Below, one piece after another: positions 1 through 10,883 of a stretch of DNA of 64,000 nt (position 1 is the stretch's first letter; the number at the start of each line of letters is the position of its first letter). Where the stretch lies: positions 142,454,721-142,518,720 of the forward strand of contig NC_134530.1 in the NCBI RefSeq assembly GCF_050624435.1, written 5' to 3'. Source of the stretch: Tenrec ecaudatus (taxonomy: Eukaryota > Chordata > Mammalia > Afrosoricida > Tenrecidae). The notes under the pieces are model-generated. The model did not search any database. It was not told the DNA's origin and worked only from the letters and a program-made list of their open reading frames with translations. Both the position numbers and the translations under genes were made by a program.

Positions 1-948
1 TTTCACAATGTTCTGTTGTGATCCGTAGGGTCTACTTTGGTGAATTTTCAAAGCAGACTGCCAGATCTTTCTTCCTGTTTTAGACTGGAAGGTCTGATAA
101 TGCCTGTCTGTGAGGGATGACCCTGATGGTCTTTGAAATATTTATCATTGCCTATTAGATGCAAGCCACACAGTACAACAGACAGACAGAACCCTGACAA
201 ATGACATACATCTCACTTGCTAGTGATTATAAGCATTTCTATTTTAACCTTCCAACCTATAAATGCTGCAGAAGCAAAAGATGGAAATATAATGCCCTGT
301 AGTACAGTCTCTAGTATCTGTCTGCTTCATCTCGAATATTTTCAATTACATAACGAGGAAATAATTATGCAAGCCATAATTTCACAATCTGCAGCAAAAT
401 GACTAGTTTATTATCCTTGAGAGGTTTGCACTAGGGCATCTAAAAGCTGTAGATAAGGAGCTAATTTAATTTTGGTTCCTTCTCAGATAAGATTCCATAC
501 TCTGAGGTAATAAATATAAAATAGGGAAAACATATGAGGTCTCTAGGTCCAAAATATTAGCATTATTAATAAATAGAAACGTGGCTTCATAAGGCTTGAC
601 TTCTTATGGTTCCAAAATCGTTTCTCACATCCTACCTTTTTTAGTCTTAGTAATTGATGAAAATAAAAGAAAAATTTTGCCAGCGTCCCTCACCTACCCA
701 TAAAATACCTAAATTGAACTTGAGAAAAATTATACTTTGAGAAAAGTCGAGACAGAGAGAGAGAAGATCAAAGGTAAAATACTATAAATCATAGAATTTT
801 ACAGCTGAGAGAAACCATCCTACAGCATTTCACTTGCTCTGGAAGTGAAATGAAGATTCAACAGGTCAGCAGCTCGGTCAAGTTCTTTTTAAAAAAATCC
901 TTTTGACCAGGTTTCCCTCTCCTTAATGAAAAATTAGAAATTTAAGCC
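1..948. other. AT-rich intergenic sequence, nothing recognised
   Basis: Short frames only, with no coding signature on either strand. No repeat family that I can name. Confidence 0.5.
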
Positions 949-1130
949 TCACTACCTTTGAGTCAATTCCAACTCAGTGCAGTCCTGTAAATAGAATACA
1001 GGATAGAACTTCCCTCTAAGAGTTTCCAAGACCTTATCTCTTTACAGGAGTAGAAACACCTGTATTGCTCCCCATGAGGACTGGGTGGTTTCAAACTGCT
1101 GACCTCGCAGTTAGTAACCACCAGGTCCCT
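949..1130 (-). repeat. AfroSINE, degraded
   Basis: Plus-strand text shows the inverted SINE landmarks: GAGTCAATTCCAACTC near the start, TTTACAGGAGTAGAAA in the middle, and CTGCTGACCTCGCAGTTAG before the head. Confidence 0.75.
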
Positions 1131-1605
1131 TCCGTCCCTTAATTGTCAACCTTATAATAGTACGTCTGTCCTCACCGTCTCTTCCCTCCCCTTCCATTCA
1201 TTCCTCAACCTATGGCCATCTGAAGCCACTCACCAAAGGCGCCCACCATCTGGGCCCACCCAAGCAAAGCGTAGAACCTTGCACTTTCCCCAAGTCCTGC
1301 TACATGGTCAGCTGTTGGCCTTGCCCTCCTTTTTGAAACTCCCTCACACCTTGGTTTCTGTGATGGTCTCCTGGTTGGTTATTCTGGCCTATCAGTCTCC
1401 TCTAAAGGCTTCCAGGGGTCCCAGGGCTGTGAAGGCCTGGGTGGAGTGATGGGCAGGGGCAGAAGGAGAGGCGCAGCTAAGCTCCGATGTTCAGACGCAG
1501 CTCCTCCCAACATCCTGCTTCCTGCAACTGGCTTATCTTGTTTTTCCTTCCATCATTTAGTCATTCAACAAATCCACAGTTGAGGCTCCCTGCTCCATAC
1601 AGCAC

Positions 1606-1795
1606 CCCACCCAATGCTGTCAGGTGATTCCGACTCACAGTGACCCAGTAGGCGCGACTAGAACTGTCCCTTTGGGTTTCCAAGGTTGTCCATCTTTACC
1701 ACAGCAGAGTGCCCATCTCTCTCCATCAGCAAGGCTGATGGAGTCGAACTGCTGACCTGTGGTTAGGAGCCCCACTAGGAACCTTCTGCGCGATA
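1606..1795 (-). repeat. AfroSINE
   Basis: Contains GATTCCGACTCACAGTGACC, GTTTCCAAGG and GAACTGCTGACCTGTGGTTA in the order expected for a minus-strand AfroSINE. Confidence 0.85.
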
Positions 1796-2080
1796 AAGTC
1801 TCAGAAACACCACAGACGTCACTATGAGCTAGAATCAGCTAGATGAGGGGTCGGCAAATGGTGGCTCTAGAGCCCTCTTTGGGTCTTCTCTTCCTACATG
1901 CAACTCTGAAGTAAAACCAAAAATGTTTAAAGGGTATCATTCAGATAACAGCGATTTCATTTGTTTGTGAAAATAGACTTATGGCTCTGGAATAATTTTT
2001 AAATTGCTGTGAGGGACAGGGTTGACTCTTTGTGTAGAAAGTTTGCTGACCCCTGGGCTAGAGGGCAGTGGGTTTGGGTG
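1796..2080 (+). repeat. AfroSINE 3' half, split by a hAT insertion
   Basis: CACTATGAGCTAGAATC before 1845 and GGGCAGTGGGTTTGG after 2063 are the two halves of the AfroSINE tail (consensus form CTATGAGTCGGAATC ... GATGGCAGTGGGTTTGG). The hAT at 1845-2055 sits between them. Confidence 0.8.
1845..2055. mobile_element. Non-autonomous hAT element (211 bp)
   Basis: The ends are inverted repeats: AGGGGTCGGCAAA on the left and TTTGCTGACCCCTG on the right. Flanks AGCTAGAT (1837-1844) and GGCTAGAG (2056-2063) share the core GCTAGA, an 8-bp hAT-type target duplication. There is no coding capacity. The element lies inside an AfroSINE tail and so is younger than it. I cannot assign the family beyond hAT. 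Confidence 0.85.
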
Positions 2081-3077
2081 TGACTATACCAATTGTGTCC
2101 TCCCACTCCAGAAGCAGAAGTGTTGCTTGTTCATCCTCTTTTTGTGGCACGTGCCCTTCATCTCTCGCGGAGCCTAGTTTCAATTCCATCTCTTCTCTGG
2201 AGTCTTGTCAACTCCCCTGGCACTTCCCATTTTCCACCGGAGGCGTTGCTTTTTCATGCTGGTCGCTCCCAGTCGATGGAGCGCGGTGGACAGAAACCTT
2301 CCCCGGGTACCTGCAGTGTGTGCTGTGGAGATGAAGCGCCCAGCCCAGCTCTGCTGTCAGGGCAGCACGGCCTATGGGTACCAGCACCTCCCATCAATCT
2401 TCTCCGTTTCTGGGTTGTTCCCTGCCCTCTGCCGTTGTCTGCATCCCCGGTACTGGTTTTTAGGCAATTTAATGCACTTCCAGGGAACAGACAAAACCTG
2501 CCCTCCTTTCCTCTCCTGGGCTCCTCTTCTTTATTAAGTTGGAACCACCACACACAAAAAAGCCCCCTGATTCAAAGCCCTGTTCTTGTAGATAACAAGG
2601 AGACCAGAATTCTTCTCATTGGACTTGATTTATTCCTTCATAATGGAATAGAAATTAACCTGGGGAACCAGCACGTGCAGCCCGAGGCCATCCAATGACT
2701 AATGAATAAACATGACATACGGGAGCGGCTTCATGGACTATTTTGAGCTCAAAGGCACCGCCTCCCCCGGATCTGACCATCTTGAATACGTGCTCCTTCT
2801 GTCCAAGCTCCTCATTATGGACCAATTATGACAGATCCCTTTTCGAAAACCGCGCCTTCCGCTCCTCCTGTTCCTGCCCTGTTCAATGACCCGCGCCTGC
2901 CGGGCTGGGCTGCGTTGGAATGGAACTAACATAGCCACCCCCAGGAACGCGGGTCCTTGCTCTGCCCCCCAGGTTTCCCCACCCCACCCCACCAACCCAT
3001 GCCCCGATTTCTCCCTAGTTCCGCCACACTCCACACTCGCATTTGGATGGAGCTTGCACTGTGCTTCTTACACAAGT
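2081..3077. other. Unrecognised moderately GC-rich sequence
   Basis: Overlapping frames on both strands (for example plus 2093-2698) have no family motif, no repeated domain and no clear splice structure. I see no gene here. Confidence 0.4.
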
Positions 3078-3275
3078 TATGGTGGCGTCGTGGTTCCTTG
3101 TTGTGCTGCTGACCGCCAGGCCCCCAGTTCGAAACCACTGACCGATCTGCGGGGAACAGATGCAGCTTTCTACTCCCATCAAGAGTTACACTCTTGGAAA
3201 CTCACCCGAGCAGTTATACCCTGGCCCACAGGGGCCACATGAGTCGCTATCGACTCAATGGCAGTAATGCTTTTA
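3078..3275 (+). repeat. AfroSINE
   Basis: Head GGTGGCGTCGTGGTTCC, B-box-like GTTCGAAACC, and tail CATGAGTCGCTATCGACTC then AATGGCAGTAATG in order. Confidence 0.85.
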
Positions 3276-3844
3276 GCATGATGCAGTTTGGACTTAGTGA
3301 TCCACTCCTGACCATGGCATTGGGCTACGATGGAACTTTCCATTCTGCCCTTTTGCTTCTCAACCAAGTGACAGGTTGAGAAGAACTACTCTCTGCCCCA
3401 GCCTCTGCCCAACCCCCTGGAGAGCACCATCCTCAAAGGGCAGTGTGAAGACTGGGGAGACTTGCCCAGCCTGCCTCGCATTCTCCTTTTTACTGGTCGT
3501 TGTTGCTCGCTGGAATCCCTTCCTGCCATATCAGCTGCCCTCAAACCTGGCACCTCCCTCCTCCCACCTTCATCTGTCCACCCCACCCCTCCACTGCACC
3601 CTCGGGCTTTGCCTTCATCATCCCCACCCTCCTGAGGGGTCTCTGCACCTCCCTGACGTAACGAAAGCATGCGTGTGCTCTGGGGACACTCTTTGTGTGT
3701 GTGTCCCTCGCTCCACTTCCACACCAGGCTCCCCTTTGCATCCTCTGTGAAGCTCCTGCTCCACTGAAGGGCCGGCCATCTGGACACTCACTGCCTCTGC
3801 CCTCAATCTTTGTTCCCCAAGGTCCTGACCACTCTCTCATTCGA
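3276..3844. other. C/T-rich sequence without a recognised gene
   Basis: Long open frames on both strands reflect the CT bias of the plus strand. No protein family is recognisable. Confidence 0.4.
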
Positions 3845-4000
3845 GGATCCCAGTGGCTTAATGGTTAAGTGTTCCGCTGCCAAGGGAAAGGGTGGCAATT
3901 CAAATCTACCTACTACTGAGGAAGAAAGATGAGACAGTCTGCATCTGGAAAGACGGCCGTTTTGGAAAGTCCTTGGGACGGTTCCATTCTGACATAGTGG
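3845..4000 (+). repeat. AfroSINE, 5' portion
   Basis: Head ATCCCAGTGGCTTAATGGTT then B-box region GGCAATTCAAATC. The 3' tail is missing or unrecognisable. Confidence 0.7.
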
Positions 4001-4034
4001 TCACTTCTGTGTTGTAGAGTGAAATTGTCCGCTC

Positions 4035-4480
4035 GACTCTGGGTTAGGCTGGGTTCTTTACAAGAAGCCAAACCAGTGATGGTTGTATGAGTATGGAGAT
4101 AGAAAGAAGTTTACATCAAGAAGTAGCTCATACTGTTGTAGACCTGGGTAGGTCCAGTCTGGTTCAAGTTCATGGGTCAGATGTCAGCTGGAGGCTTCTC
4201 CTGACTTTTGTCACTGCAGGGGGCTGATGAATAGGAAGCAAGAAGATGAACAGGAAGACCACGGGCTAGTGGATGCTGAGCTGAATGGACCCAAGGTCAG
4301 CTGAAGGCATCCAAGGTTAGCAGCCTGCCGATGGCTCCTGGGATCGGCCGTGAATGTAATAAGAGGTCAATGAACTCGACACAGGATCTAGATCCAACAG
4401 CAGGAGCGAGCTTCGGCACACTCTCAGTCTGCATTAAGAGCAGGCCTCACCCGAAGGGACACCTCCTTCAACCCAGCAAG
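4035..4480 (-). repeat. Diverged interspersed repeat, possibly family R1
   Basis: It begins GGCTGGGTTCTTTACAAGAAG, weakly like the minus-strand start of the R1 copies at 6156 and 44125 (R1 is the roughly 500-bp repeat described at 54545). Similarity is low and the assignment is uncertain. Confidence 0.35.
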
Positions 4481-6155
4481 GCTGCGACCAGATTCCAGAA
4501 ATGGCTGCTCTTGTTGGTCAGTGCCATGGACCCAGTGCTGACCCACTGTGACCTGATACACAGCAGAAGGAAGTCCGGTCCTGCACCCTCCTCACAATCG
4601 TCCCCATGCCGGAACTCACGGTTGCAGCCACGGCGTCAATCCATCTGAGGGCTTCCCTCTTTTGCACGCCCCCTGTGCTTTTCCCTGGAGAAAACCATAT
4701 GGATGGTAGGACAGGATGTTCTTTCCTGTCCCCCACTTCTTCTCTTCCTCTCCTTCCCCTGGTGACCTCCAGGGCGTGACAACCGCTGGTCCACTCTCAG
4801 GACTCATCTGGCTGAGCCGGTTGCTAGCACATCCCATTCTCTGGATCCTCCTCCTGCCTCATCGGCTGCGCCTTCCCAGGCTCCACGTCCTCCTTCTCTC
4901 CCTGACCCCTAAGGAGAAGGTTTCTGTCATGCTGCCTCTCCCCTCCATCTCATCGGTACCCATTCCTTGATGTCATCTGATTTTGTGGTTTCAAATGCCA
5001 GCTTGATGCTGATGAACCCTAAATGCATTTGGCTCGCCTGGATCCCTCAGCATAAATGCCTACTTAGTATTTTTGACTTGGCTCCCCCCAGCCTGTGGGA
5101 TCCAAAGGCTGTGAATGATGAAATCCAACCCTGAAGGAGGGCATGGTATCAGAGCTTAAACTATGAACACTTAGTTTTCGGAAAGGTCTGGATAACAATA
5201 AACTGAACTTGGAAGAGCCAGTTCAAAGCCCATTAAAGTTATATAATAATCTTTATAAAAATAAATATACCCCGTCTTTCTCTGTTGAAGTGGCCAGTGA
5301 ATCTGAGCTACCAACTCTGTTATAGCTCTTGCTTGAGCCCATCGAGTCAGTTCTGACTCGCAGCAACCTGAGTACAACAGAGCCAAACGCTGTGTACTTA
5401 GGGTGGCAGTATTAGAAGATGGGGTGGGTATTAGAGGGTCGAAAATAAATAAAGCTGATGAAAGTCATTATTAACTCGCATCCATGTTTAAATGCCAAGT
5501 GGAATTTAGTGCATACAAAACTGAAAGAATAATTACAACTAGGAAGCTATGTAACGGGTTTCTGGAGTGGGTTATCCCACGGTTCTTTGCTTCGAATGAT
5601 GAAAGGATTCATGCTGAAGCACGTGGTGTGATCCAAGTGGGTTTCTATGAAGGAAAAGACAAGTTTCGGGTTTTACAGTATCAAGGGGGTTGACAACTGG
5701 GCACGAACAACCACGTGGACAGGAGCACCCACATATGTGGAATTGTGGGGGTGGATATGCCAGGAGGCCAGAAGCCCAAGAACTCTAGAGGCTAAGAGCA
5801 TGTGGGTCCAGAGGCTGTGGGCCCTGAGTAGACCTGGAGTGGGGTGCATGTGTGCCCACACAGGAGAGGGAGATTCCCCCCCTCCACCTGCCTCTGACCA
5901 GGAGCAGGGTAAGAGAGCAAGGCCTTCCCACAGCCAGGATATTTCAAACCTCTGGCTGGGGAGGCGTGGGTGATAGCATTGGTTGACCCATTGGCTGAGT
6001 TAGGCCCACCCGGGTGATGTCATGAGTCTGGGCCTAGTTGGGACACTCAGGTGAACCTCCCACCTCAGGGAGCTTGAGCATGATCATGCTCAGTTTGGGG
6101 TCTTCATAGGTGTTCAATGGTTGCCTGATTTCTTTCCACCCTCCTCCATGGGGGC
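4481..6155. other. Intergenic sequence with small repeat fragments
   Basis: Near 5085-5205, TGTGGGATCCAAAGGCTGTG and following match the L1-derived repeat better seen at 25676. A minus AfroSINE tail fragment is at 5330-5400 (GAGTCAGTTCTGACTC). No gene is visible. Confidence 0.45.
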
Positions 6156-6740
6156 TGTGTGAGTCTGGGTACTTTAGAGAAACAAATCCACAGATACTCA
6201 TGTATAAGAGAGAATTTTATATAAAGGGTAAGTGTGCATCAAGAAAACATCCCAACCCAGTGCTGCCCAAGCCCACAAGTCCAACATTAACCCATATGTC
6301 CAACACCAATCCACAAAGTCCTCCTCCATCTCGCAAAACAGACACGATGATGCCGACTGCAGGAGGAAAAGCTGAGTCAGTAAATGTGTAAGCATCTCAG
6401 CGCAGGCAGGGATCTCCACATGGCTGCTCCAGCACCCAGGGCTGCATCGGGATAGGTCCATGCGGCTTCTCCTCAGGGATGTCTTGTAGGAAGTGAGCCT
6501 TGCCAGCTGAAGCAGGGAACTGGCTAAGGCAGTTGCACCCTGGCCCAACACTCACAAAGCAAGAGGCCCGAGAACTAGAAAGGCAAGACTCGCCGAGCCA
6601 TTTATCCTACTGCCCTTTAATTAACCCCACCTGTGTTTATCGACCAGGTTGGCACAATAAACTAACTACCTCAGGACCCTTTGCAGGTATGGGAGGGTCA
6701 ACCCCTGTCCCTAAGCTAGCTACCTAACATACCCACATGC
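6156..6740 (-). repeat. Interspersed repeat family R1
   Basis: Read on the minus strand it matches the 54545-55055 copy. Shared landmarks include TGTGCCAACCTGG, CAAGGCTCACTTCCTACAAG and GTTTCTCTAAAGTACCCAGA. The translated overlap with the other copies is a by-product of shared repeat sequence, not a gene. Confidence 0.8.
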
Positions 6741-7819
6741 TATTCTGTTTGATAAGCTGTCTAATTTAAATATCTTATCATCTTTCTTCTCTCCGGTTCT
6801 TAGCAAGCATCTTTTTTTCAGATTAGGTGGACATAGGGGTCACTTGGTTGGAAGTCTCACCACTGGCTCAAAGCTGGCCGACTGGTGCCAGGTCTCACCC
6901 CTCCACCTCGCCAGGTTGTCTTCACACGACACTGGAGTCTTTCTGTGGATGGTGGAGAAAATGAACCGAAAGCAATTTAACAATTTCTTGAGGTCGGTTG
7001 AATCAGCTTGGTTTTCTTTTTAACCTCTCCAGCGTTTTCCCTCCAAAGGCATTGAGGCTGTATTAAGACAGGTTTCTCAGGAAGCAACCAGCTTTCCTGA
7101 GTTCTTTTTAATGAGAAACCAACAGAGGAGAGGACAGAGGCCATTGGGAAGTCAAGAAAGTTGGTGACAAACATCTCAAGGGGAAGAAAGGAGGGGGGGG
7201 GGGCGGTCTGAGTACTCCCTCCAGCCCTTGGAGGGCATCCGTTAAAGAAACAAAAACAAGGGTTTGGTGGTAAAACAAACAAAAGCCACCTACATCCTCC
7301 CTATGTCATTGGAAGAACCTAAGGCTTCTTTTCTGATTTTCTCTGATCAACATTTCTAAATCCTTTTACTTAGCTATTGCAATGTTCCCAAGTTACAGGA
7401 AAAAATCCAGATCTAGTTGCTTTATTTCCTATTAAATCGGTCTCGGAGGCTTACTGCTCCAGAAATAGAGCCCAACAAGCTTGCGTGGACCTGAAAGGCA
7501 AGTTTTACTTAGTTTAAAACAAGCTCCCTGCGGTGCCACACAGATCAATGAGACAACCCCGGGGAAATGCCTGAACGAGATCAGAACATGCTGGACTGTG
7601 TGGAGCCAATGGGGGTTGCTACCAAAACAGGTTAAGTGAGTGTAAAAATAGTAGGCACACTATGAAAATAAATATCCCCAAATATTTTGTATGGTCCCAG
7701 TTTTCATATTCAAACATTGACTTATGACTGGTGTTACATAACTGGCAATACTTGGGGCTTTTTGGTGTTGTTGTTTCCCAATCATTTTTAATTTCACTCA
7801 TAAGCAAACAACAACAAAA
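6741..7819. other. Intergenic, nothing recognised except a poly-G run
   Basis: A G-rich tract lies at about 7192-7204. Otherwise low-complexity AT-rich sequence without coding signature. Confidence 0.4.
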
Positions 7820-7945
7820 ACCTTCACTGTCATAGAGTCAATTTTGACTCATTAGTGACCGTAAAGGGCAGGGTGGAGCTGCCGCTTTGGGTTTCTGAGA
7901 CTGTAACTCTTTATGGGGGTAGAAAGCTTCATCTTTCTCCTTTCA
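7820..7945 (-). repeat. AfroSINE, 3' part
   Basis: CACTGTCATAGAGTCAATTT, GGGTTTCTGAGACTGTAACT and AGCTTCATCTTTCTCC are in the AfroSINE order. Confidence 0.8.
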
Positions 7946-8621
7946 CTTACAAAACATGCACTTTTTTTAAGTCCTAAAACATAAGAACAAGCCTTTCTCT
8001 TCAGTACTACCCATCAAGGAGCTTCTTTGTCACCTTCTCTCCTGGCTGGGTAACAGGCTGACCCCAGCTTCACGTCTCTAAACAACAATGTAATGATGGT
8101 TTGCGCAGGAAATCTAAATTCGGCCCAGTGATTTTCCAGGTCACAGCCCCAGGAGAAGGCAGCGAGCAGCTTCGCATTTGTGCGCCTGCAGCTGGCAGAG
8201 CTGGGAGAAGGCTGGCACCTAGTGGACAGGGGGGCGCTGGCATTCACATGTCGTGGGAATTGGTAACAGGGTCCCTCCCGGGAACATCAGGGGCTACACC
8301 GTACATACAAACCATCAAAGATCGTAGCATCCACTTAAGACTTTGTGGACTATCATCGTGGACACACACACACAAGCAGCATTTAAACCCAACACTAAAT
8401 ATGCTTCCAATCTCTAAGGGAAAATGACACGGATCTCTATATAAAGCATCTCTTATTATAGTAGTACCACGTATAGTTATTTATTTTACTTAACAAATCC
8501 CATGCTGCTTATAAAGTGAATAGAGATTTGCCCTGGGTTCCTTTTCCTATGTAGTGGTAGAAACACAGGTGGGGAGGATACTTACCTCCCTGCCACAACT
8601 ATTAAAGTTTCATCTTTTAAA

Positions 8622-9526
8622 GTAGACTGAGATAATTAAGATTTATTGTGCCAACCTGGCCAATAAATACATGTGGCATTAATTGAAGGGCAGAGAGATG
8701 GATGGCTCAGTGAGCCTCGCCTTTCTAATTCTCCAGTCTCTTGCTTTCTGACGGTCATGGACCAGGGTGCAGCTGCCTTAGACAGTTCTCTGCTTCAGCT
8801 GGCAAGGCTCACTTCCTGCAAGACATCCCTGAGGAGAAGCCACATGGACCTGATGCAGCCCTGGGTGCTAGGGCAGCTGTGTGGAGACCCCTGCCAGTGC
8901 TGAGATGCTTACACGCTCACTGGTTCGGCTTTCCTCCTGCAGTCAGTGTCATTGTGTGTGTTTTGTGAGATGGAGGGGGACTTGGTTGATTGGTGTGGAG
9001 GATATATGCTAACATTGGACTTATGGGCTTGAACTGGACTGGGTTCGGATGCTTTTTTTTTTTAATTTTAACAATTTATTAGGGGCTCATACAATTCTTA
9101 TCACAGTTCATACATATACATACATCAATTGTATAAAGCACATCTGTACAGTCTTTGCCCTAGTCATTTTTTTCTCCTCTTTTCTTTTTTTACATTTTAT
9201 TAGGGACTCATACAACTCTTATCACCATCCATACATATACATACATCAATTGTATAAAGCACATCCATACATTCCCTGCCCCAATCATTCTCAAGGCATT
9301 TGCTCTCCACTTAAGCCCCTTGCATCAGGTCCTCTTTTTTTCCCCCTCCCTCCCCTTTCCCCCCTCCCTCATGTGCCCTTGGTAATTTATACCTCGTTAT
9401 TTTGTCATATCTTGCCCTATCAGATGCTTTCTTAAAGTACACTTACCCCTTAAATAAAATGCTCTCTTATATACATATGGGTTTCTGTGGATTTGTTTCT
9501 CTAGTCTACTCAGACTGACACATGGG
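8622..9526 (+). repeat. Interspersed repeat family R1, interrupted by an L1 3' end
   Basis: The left part (8622-9052) and right part (9423-9526) together match the R1 copy at 54545. It starts TTATTGTGCCAACCTGG and ends GATTTGTTTCTCTAGTCTAC. The gap is filled by the L1 tail at 9053-9422. Confidence 0.85.
9053..9422 (-). mobile_element. Afrotherian L1 3' end, copy 1, with duplicated terminal module
   Basis: Begins with the T-run of an inverted poly(A) tail. It carries two copies of a roughly 95-bp module containing CATCAATTGTATAAAGCACA, then a CT-rich stretch. Flanking GATGCTTT at 9048-9055 and 9423-9430 is a target duplication. It is inserted into an R1 repeat. Confidence 0.85.
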
Positions 9527-9614
9527 CTATATTTCAGATGTACAGAAAAATAAGGCAGGAACTACAGAGAGTTCAAATATACCCTCTCTCTCCTCTGCAT
9601 GCCCAAGCCCTAGA

Positions 9615-9950
9615 CCAAATCTGCTGCCATCCAGTAAGTTCCAACTCCTGGCAACTCCATAGGTTAAGACAAGTGAGCCCCACAGGGTTTCCCTGGTGGC
9701 ATAGTGGTTATGTGTTGAGGTGGGATCTGAAAAGTCTGTAGTTCAAAACCACCAGCCTCTATGCAGGGGAAAGATGGGGTTTCCTACTCCTGTAGCTCTT
9801 GGAAACTCTGTTCAATAGGGTCACTATGAGTCGGCATGGAGTGGGTGGCTGTGGGTTTGTTTAACCTTTATGGAAGCAGACTTCCAGTCCTTATTTCCTA
9901 GTGGGTTTCAGAGGGCAATCTCCATTCGCAGCCAGGTACAAAGCATTCAC
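9615..9950 (-). repeat. AfroSINE, split by another AfroSINE
   Basis: TGCTGCCATCCAGTAAGTTC before 9688 and TTTATGGAAGCAGACTTCCA after 9862 are the two parts of one minus-strand SINE. Confidence 0.65.
9688..9862 (+). repeat. AfroSINE, inserted into an older AfroSINE
   Basis: Full landmarks: CCCTGGTGGCATAGTGGTTA, GTTCAAAACCACCAGCC, and GTCACTATGAGTCGGCATGG. Confidence 0.9.
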
Positions 9951-10044
9951 AGTTACTCCTAGCACACAATCTCCCCTCTTGTTAACTTCTGGCATTAGTG
10001 TGATCTTTTTGTCACAAGAGGGTTTGGTTTGGAGGTTTCATGAT

Positions 10045-10140
10045 TAATCTGGAGTCCCTGGTGGAGCAAATGGTTAAACACTCAACCACAAAGCAGTGTT
10101 GTTAAGAACTCACTGGGAGGCATCTCACAGGGCAGACCTA
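10045..10140 (+). repeat. AfroSINE fragment
   Basis: Starts GGAGTCCCTGGTGGAGCAAA then GGTTAAACACTCAACCAC. The 3' part is rearranged. Confidence 0.6.
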
Positions 10141-10571
10141 CTTCTTAAGGACACAGCATTTAAAAACAAACACACAAACTCTCTGAGGAGGTTCTACCCT
10201 GCACATGCACACGGGGTTGTTTTGAATGGGAATTTTCTGACAGCAATAATAAAGCTTTCAGAATTCCTGTTAGATGCACTACAACAAGGGACAGGGATCT
10301 GTGATTGGAAACACCATCCTTTCACCTGAAGGAAAATGAAGCTCTTTAGAAGTTCATAGATTAGTTGAATTTAAACTTAAAAAGTCCCGAGTACACATGA
10401 GAAGCCACACGCTGAGATGAACTCGACTTGACTTTAGACCCTAGATTATCTTGACCTGGAGCAATGAAATAGAACAATAATATCTTGACCGGGAACAATG
10501 AAATAGAGCAATATTATCTGCCATTATATGAAAAATAATCACATAGGTCGGCCATTGTGGTGAAATTTTAA

Positions 10572-10810
10572 AATACTATTGTTGTCAGGTGCCATCAAGT
10601 CAGTTCTGACTCACCGCAATGCTGTGTGCAACGGAACAAAACTTGGCCTCGTCCTGCGCCATCCCCACAGTGCTACTCTGTGTCAACCCAGGATCAAGCC
10701 ACGGTGCCACGCCGTCTTCTCTCTCGCTGCCCCTCTACCAAGCATGATGCCCTTCTCCAGGGACTGGTCTCTCCTGACAACGTGTCCAAATTACAGGAGA
10801 GAAAGTGAAC
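10572..10810 (-). mobile_element. RTE/BovB-like LINE 3' end
   Basis: The same text recurs at 45130-45400, including TCTCTCCTGACAACGTGTCC and GCCATCAAGTCAGTTCTGAC. On the minus strand it is the 3' end of an RTE-type element. Confidence 0.75.
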
Positions 10811-10883
10811 CAGGGAGACTCGATAGATTGAGAAACAGATGTTGAGCTCTCACTTGATTGTACCACCAATATAAGGACAATTA

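Noticed and set aside
2093..2698. 201-codon plus-strand frame
   Set aside because: No domain, composition typical of C/T-rich non-coding DNA, and overlapping frames of similar length on both strands.
9688..9862. tRNA gene suggested by A-box and B-box-like strings
   Set aside because: These belong to the tRNA-derived head of an AfroSINE and there is no intact cloverleaf.
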